NCBI GenBank assembly: GCA_030528765.1
Contig: JAUMYD010000043.1
Coordinates: 1 to 12,327, forward strand
Reading direction: 5' to 3'
Length of the DNA stretch: 12,327 bases
DNA from: Bacillota bacterium
GTDB taxonomy: Bacteria; Bacillota; Dehalobacteriia; UBA4068
Each line of letters begins with the position of its first letter. Positions within the stretch are counted from its first letter, which is position 1. This document shows, piece after piece, positions 6,277 through 12,327 of this stretch. A program made the position numbers and the translations under genes. Under the pieces are notes generated by a model, which saw nothing but the letters and a program-made list of their open reading frames with translations, did no database searches and had not been told where the DNA came from.

Positions 6277-6306
6277 AAAATCCCCCTGCCTGGCAGGGGG
6301 ATTTTT
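6277..6306. terminator. Bidirectional terminator: end of pyr cluster and of antisense RNA 2
   Basis: AAAATCCCCCTGCC / GGCAGGGGGATTTT is flanked by T-runs on both strands. It lies 20 bases past the pyrI stop on the minus strand, and it also ends the plus-strand antisense RNA. Confidence 0.9.
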
Positions 6307-6325
6307 GTATGCGTAAGCCGATGCT

Positions 6326-6745
6326 TTAGCGGCTTTCTTTGGTTTCGCAGTAGACGCAGCGGTAGACCCGGCGTTCCCGGTCGGTGAGCTTGAAGATCTG
6401 GGGCAGCTCCTGCTCAATGGTGGTGATGCAGCGGGGGTTCTTGCAGCGGATCACGTTCACCAGCTCCTCCGGCAGGGCGGGGTGCTTTTTCTCCACCCGC
6501 TTGCCCTCCTGGATGATGTCCACGGTGATGTGGGGGTCGATATAGCCCAGCACATCCAGATCCAGATCGATGAGCTGATTGATCTTGATGATGTCCTTGC
6601 GGCCGTATTTTTCACTGCTGGCGTTTTTGATCAGCGCCACTTCGCAATCCAGCTTGTCCAGCTGCAGATAACCATAGAGCTCCATGGCCCGCCCGGCGGG
6701 GATATGGTCAATGACGATGCCGTCGGTGATGGTACCGATAATCAT
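6326..6745 (-). CDS. pyrI: Aspartate carbamoyltransferase regulatory subunit
   Basis: A 139-residue protein, slightly shorter than the E. coli subunit. It binds nucleotide effectors and tunes the PyrB catalytic trimers in the cytosolic ATCase complex. The N-terminal allosteric domain includes GIVIDHIPAGRA and the region to about 95. The C-terminal zinc domain has four cysteines at 101, 106, 130 and 133 (CKNPRC ... CVYC), the expected CX4C...CX2C spacing. ATG at 6745 follows AAAGGAGG at a good distance. It lies 21 bases after the pyrB stop, so the two are cotranscribed and likely made in balance. It is the last gene of the cluster before the terminator. Confidence 0.96.
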   Translation of the reverse strand: MIIGTITDGIVIDHIPAGRAMELYGYLQLDKLDCEVALIKNASSEKYGRKDIIKINQLIDLDLDVLGYIDPHITVDIIQEGKRVEKKHPALPEELVNVIRCKNPRCITTIEQELPQIFKLTDRERRVYRCVYCETKESR

Positions 6746-6766
6746 GTTTCTTCCTCCTTTATGGGA

Positions 6767-7678
6767 TTACAGCCCCAGCAGGGACAGGATCAGGGCCATG
6801 CGGATGTATTTGCCGTTCAGGGCCTGGCGGAAATAAGCGGCCCGGGGGTCATTATCCACAGCCACGGAGATCTCATTGACACGGGGCAGGGGATGCAGCA
6901 CGCGCATGCTGGGCTTGGCCAGGCTGAGCTTTTCCGGGGTCAGGATGTAGCTGTCCTTCAGGCGGATATAATCCGCTTCGTTGAAGAAGCGTTCCCGCTG
7001 GACACGGGTCATGTAGAGGATATCCAGCTCCGGCATGACGGATTCCAGATCGGTGGTCTCCTCATAGGGGACGTCCTTCTTCAGCAGCACTTCTTCCTTC
7101 AGGTATTCGGGGATGCGCAGCTCCTCGGGGGAGATGAGCACGAATTTGATGCCCGTATAGCGGGACATGGCGATCAGCAGGGAGTGGACGGTGCGGCCGA
7201 ATTTCAGATCACCGCACATGCCGATGGTCAGGTTCTCCAGCCGCCCCATTTCCCGGTGGATGGTGAGCAGGTCGGTCAGGGTCTGGGTGGGGTGATTGTG
7301 GCCGCCGTCACCGGCATTGATGATGGGTGCGCTGGCCCGCTGGATGGCCACATAGGGGGCGCCTTCCTTGGGGTGGCGCATGGCGATGATATCCGCATAG
7401 CAGCAGACGGTCTGGATGGTATCCGCTACGCTTTCGCCTTTGGCTGCGCTGGAGCTGTTTGCTTCGGAAAAGCCCAGCACATTGCCGCCCAGCTCCATCA
7501 TGGCCGCTTCAAAGCTGAGGCGGGTGCGGGTGGAGGGCTCGAAGAAGAGGGTGGCCAGCTTTTTCCGGCGGCATTTGTCCGCGTATTTTTCCGGCGCAGC
7601 GATGATATCATCTGCCGTGGCGATCAGCTGATCGATCTCTGCAACGGAGAGATCTGCAATGTCGATGAGGTGTTTCAT
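6767..7678 (-). CDS. pyrB: Aspartate carbamoyltransferase catalytic subunit
   Basis: A 303-residue cytosolic enzyme joining carbamoyl phosphate and aspartate to N-carbamoylaspartate, the committed step of pyrimidine synthesis. The carbamoyl-phosphate loop FFEPSTRTRLSFE is at 45-57, the SSAAKGES lysine loop at 77-83, HPTQTLTDL at 129-137 and HPLPR near 262, so the active site is complete. ATG at 7678 is preceded by AAGGAGG. It is followed at once by pyrI, so the holoenzyme is the PyrB-PyrI class rather than the Bacillus type that lacks a regulatory chain. Normal length, no irregularity. Confidence 0.98.
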   Translation of the reverse strand: MKHLIDIADLSVAEIDQLIATADDIIAAPEKYADKCRRKKLATLFFEPSTRTRLSFEAAMMELGGNVLGFSEANSSSAAKGESVADTIQTVCCYADIIAMRHPKEGAPYVAIQRASAPIINAGDGGHNHPTQTLTDLLTIHREMGRLENLTIGMCGDLKFGRTVHSLLIAMSRYTGIKFVLISPEELRIPEYLKEEVLLKKDVPYEETTDLESVMPELDILYMTRVQRERFFNEADYIRLKDSYILTPEKLSLAKPSMRVLHPLPRVNEISVAVDNDPRAAYFRQALNGKYIRMALILSLLGL

Positions 7679-7827
7679 GGATTTCCTCCTTTTTGCCTGT
7701 TTGTTCTGTGCTGCCTGTGTTTTGCTTGCTCCGGCCTTCGCGGGGGGCCTGCTGCGGAAGGGGTTGCCTTTGCCCTTTTTTCGGTGGAGCAGCCCTGCTC
7801 TGCAGCGGCTTTCCTGCTGCCGGTATT
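7679..7827. other. pyrE-pyrB spacer
   Basis: A 149-bp gap inside the cluster. It holds the pyrB ribosome site at its left end and G/C-rich sequence. No clear terminator, promoter or copy of the palindromic repeats is visible. Confidence 0.5.
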
Positions 7828-8457
7828 TTATTTGATCCAGCTTTCGTCAGCGGGATTATTGCGGAAGGCGATCAGCCGTTCCTTGTCCTCCGGCTGGATA
7901 TAGCCCTGTTCAGCGGCCACTTCCACGGTGGTATCGAAATCGGTCAGGCTGATATTCTTCACATTGGCAGCTGCCATGCGATCCAGGCCCTTTTTCATGC
8001 CATAGGTGTAGATGCTGACGATGCCCAGCACCTCAGCGCCGGCTTCCCGCAGGGCCTCCACCACTTCCAGCACGCTGCCGCCGGTGGAGATCAGGTCTTC
8101 CACCACCACGACCTTCTGGCCGGCTTCCAGCTTACCTTCGATGCGGTTTTCCCGGCCGTGATCCTTGTTGCCGCTGCGGACATAGCCCATGGGCAGGCCC
8201 ATACGTTCCGCGCAGATGGCAGCGTGGGCGATGCCCGCGGTGCTGGTGCCCATCAGGACTTCGCATTCCGGGTAATTGCTGTGGATCAGCTGCACCAGCC
8301 CGGCTTCCACATGGTCACGCACTTCCGGCGCGGTGAGGATCAGACGGTTGTCGCAGTAAATGGGGCTCTTGATGCCGCTGGCCCAGGTGAAGGGCTGGTC
8401 GGGGCGGAGGAATACGGCATGGATGCTGAGCAGGTCTTTTGCGATGCGTTCTTTCAT
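7828..8457 (-). CDS. pyrE: Orotate phosphoribosyltransferase
   Basis: A 209-residue cytosolic enzyme transferring the PRPP phosphoribosyl group to orotate to give OMP. The PRPP-binding motif VVVVEDLISTGGS is at 116-128 with the two acidic residues and the Thr-Gly-Gly loop intact. The flexible catalytic loop YVRSGNKDHGRENRIEG is at 92-108, and the N-terminal FTWASGIKSPIYCDNR is typical of the clostridial form. ATG at 8457 follows AAAGGAAG with about nine bases between. The repeat island (8458-8982) separates it from pyrF, so its expression depends on read-through of that island or on an internal promoter that I could not identify. Confidence 0.97.
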   Translation of the reverse strand: MKERIAKDLLSIHAVFLRPDQPFTWASGIKSPIYCDNRLILTAPEVRDHVEAGLVQLIHSNYPECEVLMGTSTAGIAHAAICAERMGLPMGYVRSGNKDHGRENRIEGKLEAGQKVVVVEDLISTGGSVLEVVEALREAGAEVLGIVSIYTYGMKKGLDRMAAANVKNISLTDFDTTVEVAAEQGYIQPEDKERLIAFRNNPADESWIK

Positions 8458-8523
8458 GGGATATCTTCCTTTCTATGTATAAGCTGCTGCTGTTTTTGCG
8501 ATGGAAAAGAATCTGAAAGATTC

Positions 8524-8575
8524 CTTCCTCTTTTTAAAAAAGAGGAAGCGAGAAAACACTTATATTTTGGTGATC
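8524..8575 (+). repeat. Palindrome-plus-tail repeat (family B), diverged copy
   Basis: Palindromic arms CTTCCTCTTTTT / AAAAAGAGGAAG are followed by GCGAGAAAACACTTATATTTTGG. This aligns with the tail of the copy at 12247 (GCAAAAGAACTTTAATTTTTGG). It lies just upstream of pyrE. Confidence 0.55.
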
Positions 8576-8595
8576 AAAGGCCGCAGTTCAATCGT

Positions 8596-8642
8596 TAAAG
8601 TTCTCTTGTTTCCTTTCTTTCAAGGAGGGAAGGGGTTTAAAA
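8596..8642 (-). repeat. Family B repeat, inverted degenerate copy
   Basis: On the minus strand it reads CCTTGAAAGAAAGGA and then an AGAGAACTTTAA tail, facing the copy at 8524. Further right, 8680-8698 forms the hairpin GGGTTTTC-TTC-GAAAACCC. Confidence 0.5.
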
Positions 8643-8743
8643 CCTCTAAAGCCGTTCTTCTTTGAAAGGAGAGAAGCCCGGGTTTTCTTCGAAAACCCTC
8701 TGAAACTTTTTAATTATTGGCATGAGGATAAAATTCTTATCGT

Positions 8744-8906
8744 GTCATCGCGAGGAAGCTTTTGCTGTGGAGATACGCAGTATCTTCCAGCAAAACGACG
8801 TGGCGATCTTTAAACAAACTTTCTGCAGCCAGCTACGTTAAGATTGCCACGTTGCCAAGCAGGGATTTGCTATCGCAAACCCGCAGCTTGTCTGCCTCGC
8901 AATGAC
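8744..8906. repeat. Complete bipartite REP-like element (family A), copy 1
   Basis: Outer ends GTCATCGCGAGG and CCTCGCAATGAC are inverted. The left half is a 16-bp-class hairpin (TTTTGCTG ... CAGCAAAA, 8760-8795) closed by ATCGC/GCGAT. The right half is a second hairpin closed by ATTGC/GCAAT. Inner boundaries GTGGCGATCTT and AAGATTGCCACG are also inverted. It sits between pyrF and pyrE. Confidence 0.75.
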
Positions 8907-8982
8907 AATAAAAAACTGTCAGCTCTCAATTTTTAACTGTCAACTCTCTCGCGACTGTCGAGAAATGGGCAATTTCCCGCCC

Positions 8983-9690
8983 TTATTCCCCCAGGAATTC
9001 GGCCAGGCAGCGTTCATAGGCGGCCAGGGGATCCGGGGCCTGGGTGATGGGGCGGCCCACCACGATGAAATCAGAGCCCAGCTCCCGGGCTTTGGCGGGG
9101 GTGGTCACGCGGGCCTGATCACCCACTTCGCCGTCAGCGAAGCGCACGCCGGGGGTGACGGTGAGGAAGTAGCTGCCGCAGTTCTCATGAACGGTGGGGG
9201 ATTCCAGGGGGGAGCAGACCACGCCATCCAGACCGGCCTGGGCGGCGTTCTGTGCATAGCTGCGGACGACCTCCGGCAGGGGCCGCTCGATGAGCAGCTC
9301 TTCCGTCATGCGCTGCTGATCGGTGGAGGTGAGCTGGGTCACAGCGATGAGCAGCGCGCGGCTGCCGTCCGGACGGGTCAGGCCCTCCAGCGCGGCTTCC
9401 ATCATGGCGAGGGTACCGGCGGCGTGGAGATTGGTCATATCCACATCCAGGCGGGAGAGCACAGCCATGGCCTTTTTCACGGTGGTGGGGATGTCATGCA
9501 GCTTCAGATCCAGGAAGATCTTGTGGCCACGCTCCTTCAGGGCACGGACGATGGCGGGGCCTTCCGCATAATAAAGCTCCATACCGATCTTCACGAAGGG
9601 GCGGCGGCTGCCGAAGCGTTCCAGAAAGGCCAAAGTTTCTGCCTGGCTGTTGAAATCGCAGGCGATGATCACATCATGCTGTTTTGTCAT
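8983..9690 (-). CDS. pyrF: Orotidine 5'-phosphate decarboxylase
   Basis: A 235-residue type 1 OMP decarboxylase that converts OMP to UMP, the last step of the pathway. The catalytic signature DLKLHDIPTTV at 61-71 carries the Asp-Lys-Asp array (D61, K63, D66). VTPGVRFADG and the phosphate-binding VVGRPIT near 212-218 complete the barrel. The N-terminal VIIACDFNS is the usual first strand. ATG at 9690 follows AGGAGG with eight bases between. It is flanked on both sides by repeat islands, a gap of 867 bp to pyrD and 525 bp to pyrE, which is unusual inside a pyrimidine operon. Confidence 0.97.
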   Translation of the reverse strand: MTKQHDVIIACDFNSQAETLAFLERFGSRRPFVKIGMELYYAEGPAIVRALKERGHKIFLDLKLHDIPTTVKKAMAVLSRLDVDMTNLHAAGTLAMMEAALEGLTRPDGSRALLIAVTQLTSTDQQRMTEELLIERPLPEVVRSYAQNAAQAGLDGVVCSPLESPTVHENCGSYFLTVTPGVRFADGEVGDQARVTTPAKARELGSDFIVVGRPITQAPDPLAAYERCLAEFLGE

Positions 9691-9733
9691 TGGAAATGCC
9701 TCCTGCTTGTTTTGTTGTGGGGTCGTGCTTCAA

Positions 9734-9754
9734 TGCTCTGTGCTCTGTGCTCTG
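9734..9754. repeat. Three tandem TGCTCTG heptamers
   Basis: Three exact 7-base units in the pyrF leader region. A small CTGCC/GGCAG hairpin follows at 9765-9780. Probably slippage; no function assigned. Confidence 0.6.
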
Positions 9755-9831
9755 CCGCAGCTTCCTGCCGCTTTTGGCAGAAGGACGCGGCCTTGTTTGC
9801 GTCTGTTGTATGTTATGGGGGGATCTCTGGT

Positions 9832-10031
9832 AAAACCCTACCTTTCTTGAAAGAAAGGTAGCCAAAGAACTTCAATATTTGGGTATATGAAGGTATATGG
9901 CGGAAAGCTTTCTCTTTGTCATTGCGAGGAAGTTTTTGCTGCGGAGATGCGCAGTATCTTCCAGCAAAACGACGTGGCAATCTTTAAGCCAAGTTTCCGC
10001 TCAGGGTCGCAGTCCAAGCGCTAAAGTTTTT
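9832..10031 (+). repeat. Direct repeat unit, copy a (palindrome plus REP left half)
   Basis: It begins with the family B palindrome at 9838-9861 (arms CTACCTTTCTT / AAGAAAGGTAG) and its AAAGAACTTCAA tail, then a family A left half. Positions 9894-10012 are identical, base for base, to 10203-10321 (119 nt). The pair flanks about 120 bp that include the hairpin at 10035-10058. Confidence 0.85.
9918..9985. repeat. REP-like left half without a right half (family A), copy 2
   Basis: GTCATTGCGAGG, the TTTTGCTG ... CAGCAAAA hairpin and GACGTGGCAATCTTT are present. No CCTCGCAATGAC end follows before the next copy starts, so the element is incomplete. Confidence 0.7.
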
Positions 10032-10034
10032 TGA

Positions 10035-10058
10035 CCCACTTTTTTTCAAAAAAGTGGG
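10035..10058. repeat. Hairpin CCCACTTTTTT/AAAAAAGTGGG in the pyrD-pyrF gap
   Basis: Eleven-base arms with a two-base loop, followed by GGTTTTC on the plus strand. It resembles a terminator on that strand, but no plus-strand gene precedes it. Confidence 0.55.
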
Positions 10059-10148
10059 GGTTTTCAGCCCATGTAAACCGTTCTTCTCGCAAGTTCGGCG
10101 CGCTCTCTGCGCCCGGAGCTTCTCAAAAAAGCGGCGGTTTCGCTTTTT

Positions 10149-10341
10149 TAAAACCGTACCTTTCTTGAAAGAAAGGTAGCCAAAGAACTTCAAACTTTAG
10201 GATATATGGCGGAAAGCTTTCTCTTTGTCATTGCGAGGAAGTTTTTGCTGCGGAGATGCGCAGTATCTTCCAGCAAAACGACGTGGCAATCTTTAAGCCA
10301 AGTTTCCGCTCAGGGTCGCAGCCCCAAGCGCTAAAGTTTTT
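10149..10341 (+). repeat. Direct repeat unit, copy b
   Basis: Second copy of the 9832-10031 unit, with palindrome TACCTTTCTT / AAGAAAGGTA at 10157-10178. Near-identity suggests a recent duplication or gene-conversion event. Confidence 0.85.
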
Positions 10342-10502
10342 GGTGCCGCTTTTTTCCAAGTTCGGTTTGCGTAAAAATTGCTTCGCAAGCGGCTAAGCCG
10401 AACTTGTAAGCGGCGGTTTTCAGCCAAGAAAGCCAAAGATTGCCACGTTGCCAAGCTGGGACTTGCTGACGCAAGCCCTCAGCTTGCCAGCCTCGCAATG
10501 AC
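10227..10502. repeat. Bipartite REP-like element with internal insert (family A), copy 3
   Basis: The left end GTCATTGCGAGG and right end CCTCGCAATGAC are both present. The right half folds as CAAGCTG/CAGCTTG plus CTTGC/GCAAG inside ATTGC/GCAAT. Compared with copy 1 it carries about 110 extra bases in the middle. These include a hairpin with arms CAAGTTCGG/CCGAACTTG (10357-10406). Confidence 0.75.
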
Positions 10503-10557
10503 ATAGTTAAGCCGTTTTTTCCTGAAAGAAAGGGCTCCAGGGATTTACTGCTTCCCG

Positions 10558-11481
10558 CTACTGATGGGCTGCGCCGATGATCTCGCTGAGGCTGCTGATG
10601 CCGTATTCCTCCATGACCTGCGGCAGCTCCCGGATGATGTCCCGGCAGGCATAGGGCTGCACCAGATTTCCCGCGCCCACCTGCACCGCCGTGGCGCCGG
10701 CCAGCATCATTTCGATCACGTCCCGGGCGGAGCTGATGCCCCCCAGGCCGATGATGGGCAGCTTCACCGCATTGTGGACCTGCCAGACCATACGCAGAGC
10801 CACGGGGAAGACCGCCGGGCCGGAAAGGCCGCCCATGGTGTTGGCCAGGATGGGCTTGCGCTTCCGCAGGTCGATCCGCATGGCCAGCAGGGTATTGATG
10901 AGGCTGATGCCGTCCGCCCCTGCTTCCTCGCAGGCCCTGGCGATGGCGGCGATATCCGTCACATTGGGGCTCAGCTTCATGTAGACCGGCTTCTTCGTCA
11001 CGGCGCGCACTGCGGCGGTCACCGCTGCCGCCCCTTCCGGGCTGGCGCCGAAGCTCATGCCCCCATGCTGCACATTGGGGCAGCTGATGTTCACTTCCAA
11101 GATCTCCGCATCCGTTTCCTCGCCGATGCGGCGGCAGTTCTCCGCGTATTCTTCGATGGAGAAGCCGCAGATATTGGCCACGATGGGCTGGTGATAATGC
11201 TGCCGCAGCCGGGGGAATTCCTCCCGGATCACCGCCTCGATGCCGGGATTCTCCAGGCCCACGCTGTTGATCATGCCGGAGGGCGTTTCCGCGATGCGGG
11301 GCGTGGGATTGCCGAAGCGGGGCTCCCGGGTCACGCCCTTTGTGGAGATGGCGCCCAGTATGTTCAGATCATAAAGGGGAGCGAATTCCTCCCCATAGCC
11401 GAAGGTGCCGCTGGCCGGGATCACCGGGTTTTGCAGCCGGACGCCGCTCAGCAGCACGCTGGTATCAATGGCCTTTACCAT
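10558..11481 (-). CDS. pyrD: Dihydroorotate dehydrogenase B, catalytic FMN subunit
   Basis: A 307-residue class 1B enzyme oxidising dihydroorotate to orotate on FMN. It works as a heterotetramer with the iron-sulfur flavoprotein PyrK, passing electrons to NAD+. NPVIPASGTFGYG at 18-30 and the active-site cysteine in NISCPNVQHGG (C134) are the class 1 marks. GLGGISS and the following phosphate-binding region are intact. ATG at 11481 overlaps the end of pyrK by 7 bases (ATGGTAA), with GGAGGAG inside the end of pyrK, so translation is probably coupled. The downstream neighbour pyrF is 867 bp away across a repeat island. Confidence 0.97.
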   Translation of the reverse strand: MVKAIDTSVLLSGVRLQNPVIPASGTFGYGEEFAPLYDLNILGAISTKGVTREPRFGNPTPRIAETPSGMINSVGLENPGIEAVIREEFPRLRQHYHQPIVANICGFSIEEYAENCRRIGEETDAEILEVNISCPNVQHGGMSFGASPEGAAAVTAAVRAVTKKPVYMKLSPNVTDIAAIARACEEAGADGISLINTLLAMRIDLRKRKPILANTMGGLSGPAVFPVALRMVWQVHNAVKLPIIGLGGISSARDVIEMMLAGATAVQVGAGNLVQPYACRDIIRELPQVMEEYGISSLSEIIGAAHQ

Positions 11482-12209
11482 AGGATCTCCTCCTTTTGCA
11501 GAACCGGCCCTTCCTTGCAGATGCGCTTATCCCCGGTCAGGGTCTTGCAGGAGCAGCCCAGGCAGGCGCCGAAGCCGCAGCCCATGCGCTGCTCAAAGCT
11601 GAGCTGGCCGGAGCTTGTCGTTTTCTGGGAGATGGCCTTCAGCATAGGCTCGGGGCCGCAGGCATAAAAATAGCTGTAATCCTCCGGCAGGCAGTCCGTG
11701 ACCCGACCCTTTTCGCCCAGGGAGCCGTCCTCCGTCACCACAGTGACTTTGGCGCCCAGGGCTTCGAATTCCGCAGCGTAAAAGACATCCGCCGCCTCCC
11801 GGAAGCCCAGGATGGCGTGGGCCTGCTTGCCCTCTGCCAGCAGCTCCCTGGCCAGGCGGTAGAGGGGCGGCACACCAACGCCGCCGCCGATCAGCAGGGG
11901 CTTGTCCCCGCTCAGGCTGGTGTCGAAACCGTTGCCCAGCCCCACCAGCAGATCAAGCTCCGTCCCCACAGGCAGGCGGGACATCTTTTCCGTGCCCTGG
12001 CCAACCACCTTATAGAGGATGGTGATGCTGCCCTGCTCCGGGTCGTAATCGCAGATGGAGATGGGCCGCCGCAGATAGCAGCCCTCCAGCGCGATGTTCA
12101 GAAATTGCCCCGGCCGGCTGATGGCACCGGTATCCCCCATGAGGATCATGCGAAAAATGCCGCGGGCCAGGGGCTCGTTTGTGTGTATGCTGTACGTTCC
12201 TTGGTACAT
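11475..12209 (-). CDS. pyrK: Dihydroorotate dehydrogenase B, electron-transfer subunit
   Basis: A 244-residue FAD and [2Fe-2S] protein of the ferredoxin-reductase superfamily that links PyrD to NAD+. The FAD motif RRPISI is at 47-52, the nucleotide-binding GGGVGVPPL at 108-116 and YACGPEPM at 182-189. The C-terminal cluster loop GCGFGACLGC ... C supplies cysteines at 211, 216, 219 and 231, with an additional Cys at 221. ATG at 12209 has AGGAGG five bases upstream. It is the first pyr gene seen. The 118 bp upstream hold repeats but no clear promoter or attenuator, so the transcript may begin further right. Confidence 0.97.
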   Translation of the reverse strand: MYQGTYSIHTNEPLARGIFRMILMGDTGAISRPGQFLNIALEGCYLRRPISICDYDPEQGSITILYKVVGQGTEKMSRLPVGTELDLLVGLGNGFDTSLSGDKPLLIGGGVGVPPLYRLARELLAEGKQAHAILGFREAADVFYAAEFEALGAKVTVVTEDGSLGEKGRVTDCLPEDYSYFYACGPEPMLKAISQKTTSSGQLSFEQRMGCGFGACLGCSCKTLTGDKRICKEGPVLQKEEILW

Positions 12210-12246
12210 GGGAACCTCCTGCTGTGGATTTGCGCGTTTGAAGACC

Positions 12247-12270
12247 CTCCTTTTCTTGAAAGAAAAGGAG
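12247..12270. repeat. Family B palindrome upstream of pyrK
   Basis: Arms CTCCTTTTCTT / AAGAAAAGGAG are followed by the CAAAAGAACTTTAATTTTTGG tail. Relative to the 9838 copy, two arm positions differ and both partners have changed too. Confidence 0.75.
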
Positions 12271-12313
12271 CAAAAGAACTTTAATTTTTGGGTATGTGGT
12301 GAAATTTTTTCCT

Positions 12314-12327
12314 GTCATTGCGAGGCG
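12314..12327 (+). repeat. Start of a REP-like element (family A), cut by window edge
   Basis: GTCATTGCGAGG followed by CG. It occupies the same position relative to a family B copy (palindrome, tail, then GTCATTGCGAGG) as the two copies between pyrD and pyrF. Confidence 0.6.

Larger units (their letters stand above)
6014..6306 (+). ncRNA. Antisense antitoxin RNA of module 2
   Basis: The predicted transcript of about 290 nt runs from the second consensus promoter to the hairpin at 6277-6306. It is antisense to the second toxin mRNA across its reading frame, ribosome site and leader. Its first bases (AAGAAAGCGGCTGCCC) match antitoxin 1, while the part opposite the peptide gene differs, so each RNA should be most specific for its own toxin. 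Confidence 0.75.

Noticed and set aside
6482..7903. 473-codon plus-strand open frame
   Set aside because: Antisense to pyrI and pyrB; His/Asp/Gly-rich shadow composition and no ribosome site or homology.
8902..9861. 319-codon plus-strand open frame
   Set aside because: Starts within the end of a REP-like element and runs antisense to pyrF.
9832..10502. CRISPR array
   Set aside because: Only two long direct copies, made of hairpin elements, with no regular short repeats and spacers and no cas genes.
10564..11667. 367-codon plus-strand open frame
   Set aside because: Antisense to pyrD and the end of pyrK; shadow composition.
12210..12327. PyrR attenuator or other pyr leader riboswitch upstream of pyrK
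   Set aside because: No PyrR-binding consensus or antiterminator/terminator pair seen; only the palindromic repeats.

Overview
The window looks like chromosomal DNA from a low-to-mid GC gut Clostridium-type Firmicute, most likely class Clostridia (Oscillospiraceae/Lachnospiraceae grade). The reasons are strong AGGAGG ribosome sites, a PyrK-PyrDB type dihydroorotate dehydrogenase together with a PyrI regulatory subunit, a TetM-like GTPase of clostridial type, and abundant short palindromic intergenic repeats. The genus cannot be fixed from the sequence alone.

Left part (1-3540, + strand): an intact MATE-family exporter is followed directly by two gene wrecks. One is a cyclophilin-type peptidyl-prolyl isomerase with two frameshifts and no N-terminus. 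The other is the C-terminal end of a serine recombinase carrying an in-frame stop. This looks like the scar of a decayed mobile element. Next is an unrecognised 335-residue protein with a signal peptide and three C-terminal membrane segments, closed by a strong hairpin terminator.

Middle (3568-6306): on the minus strand lies a divergent ribosomal-protection (TetM-like) GTPase with its own promoter. Between it and the pyrimidine genes sits the most interesting feature, two tandem compact modules of about 350 bp. Each has a minus-strand promoter driving a tiny hydrophobic peptide (20 and 27 residues, lysine-rich end) whose Shine-Dalgarno is locked in a CCCCC-GAAA-GGGGG hairpin. Facing it is a consensus plus-strand promoter (TTGACA-17-TATAAT) driving an antisense RNA across the whole peptide gene. 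They share a central bidirectional terminator. This is the architecture of type I toxin-antitoxin systems of the holin-like/TxpA kind. The second peptide has the TYE signature but appears to start at ATC.

Right part (6326-12209, minus strand): a de novo UMP synthesis cluster transcribed pyrK-pyrD-pyrF-pyrE-pyrB-pyrI, ending at a bidirectional terminator that also stops the second antitoxin RNA. pyrK and pyrD overlap by 7 nt. The pyrD-pyrF and pyrF-pyrE gaps (867 and 525 bp) are filled by repeat islands made of two palindromic families. One is a bipartite REP-like element bounded by GTCATTGCGAGG; the other is a TTTCTTGAAAGAAA-centred palindrome followed by an AAAGAACTT tail. Both show compensatory base changes between copies, which indicates selection for, or inheritance of, secondary structure. 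The end of a further copy is cut off by the right edge. carAB and pyrC are not in the window; the cluster may continue to the right.
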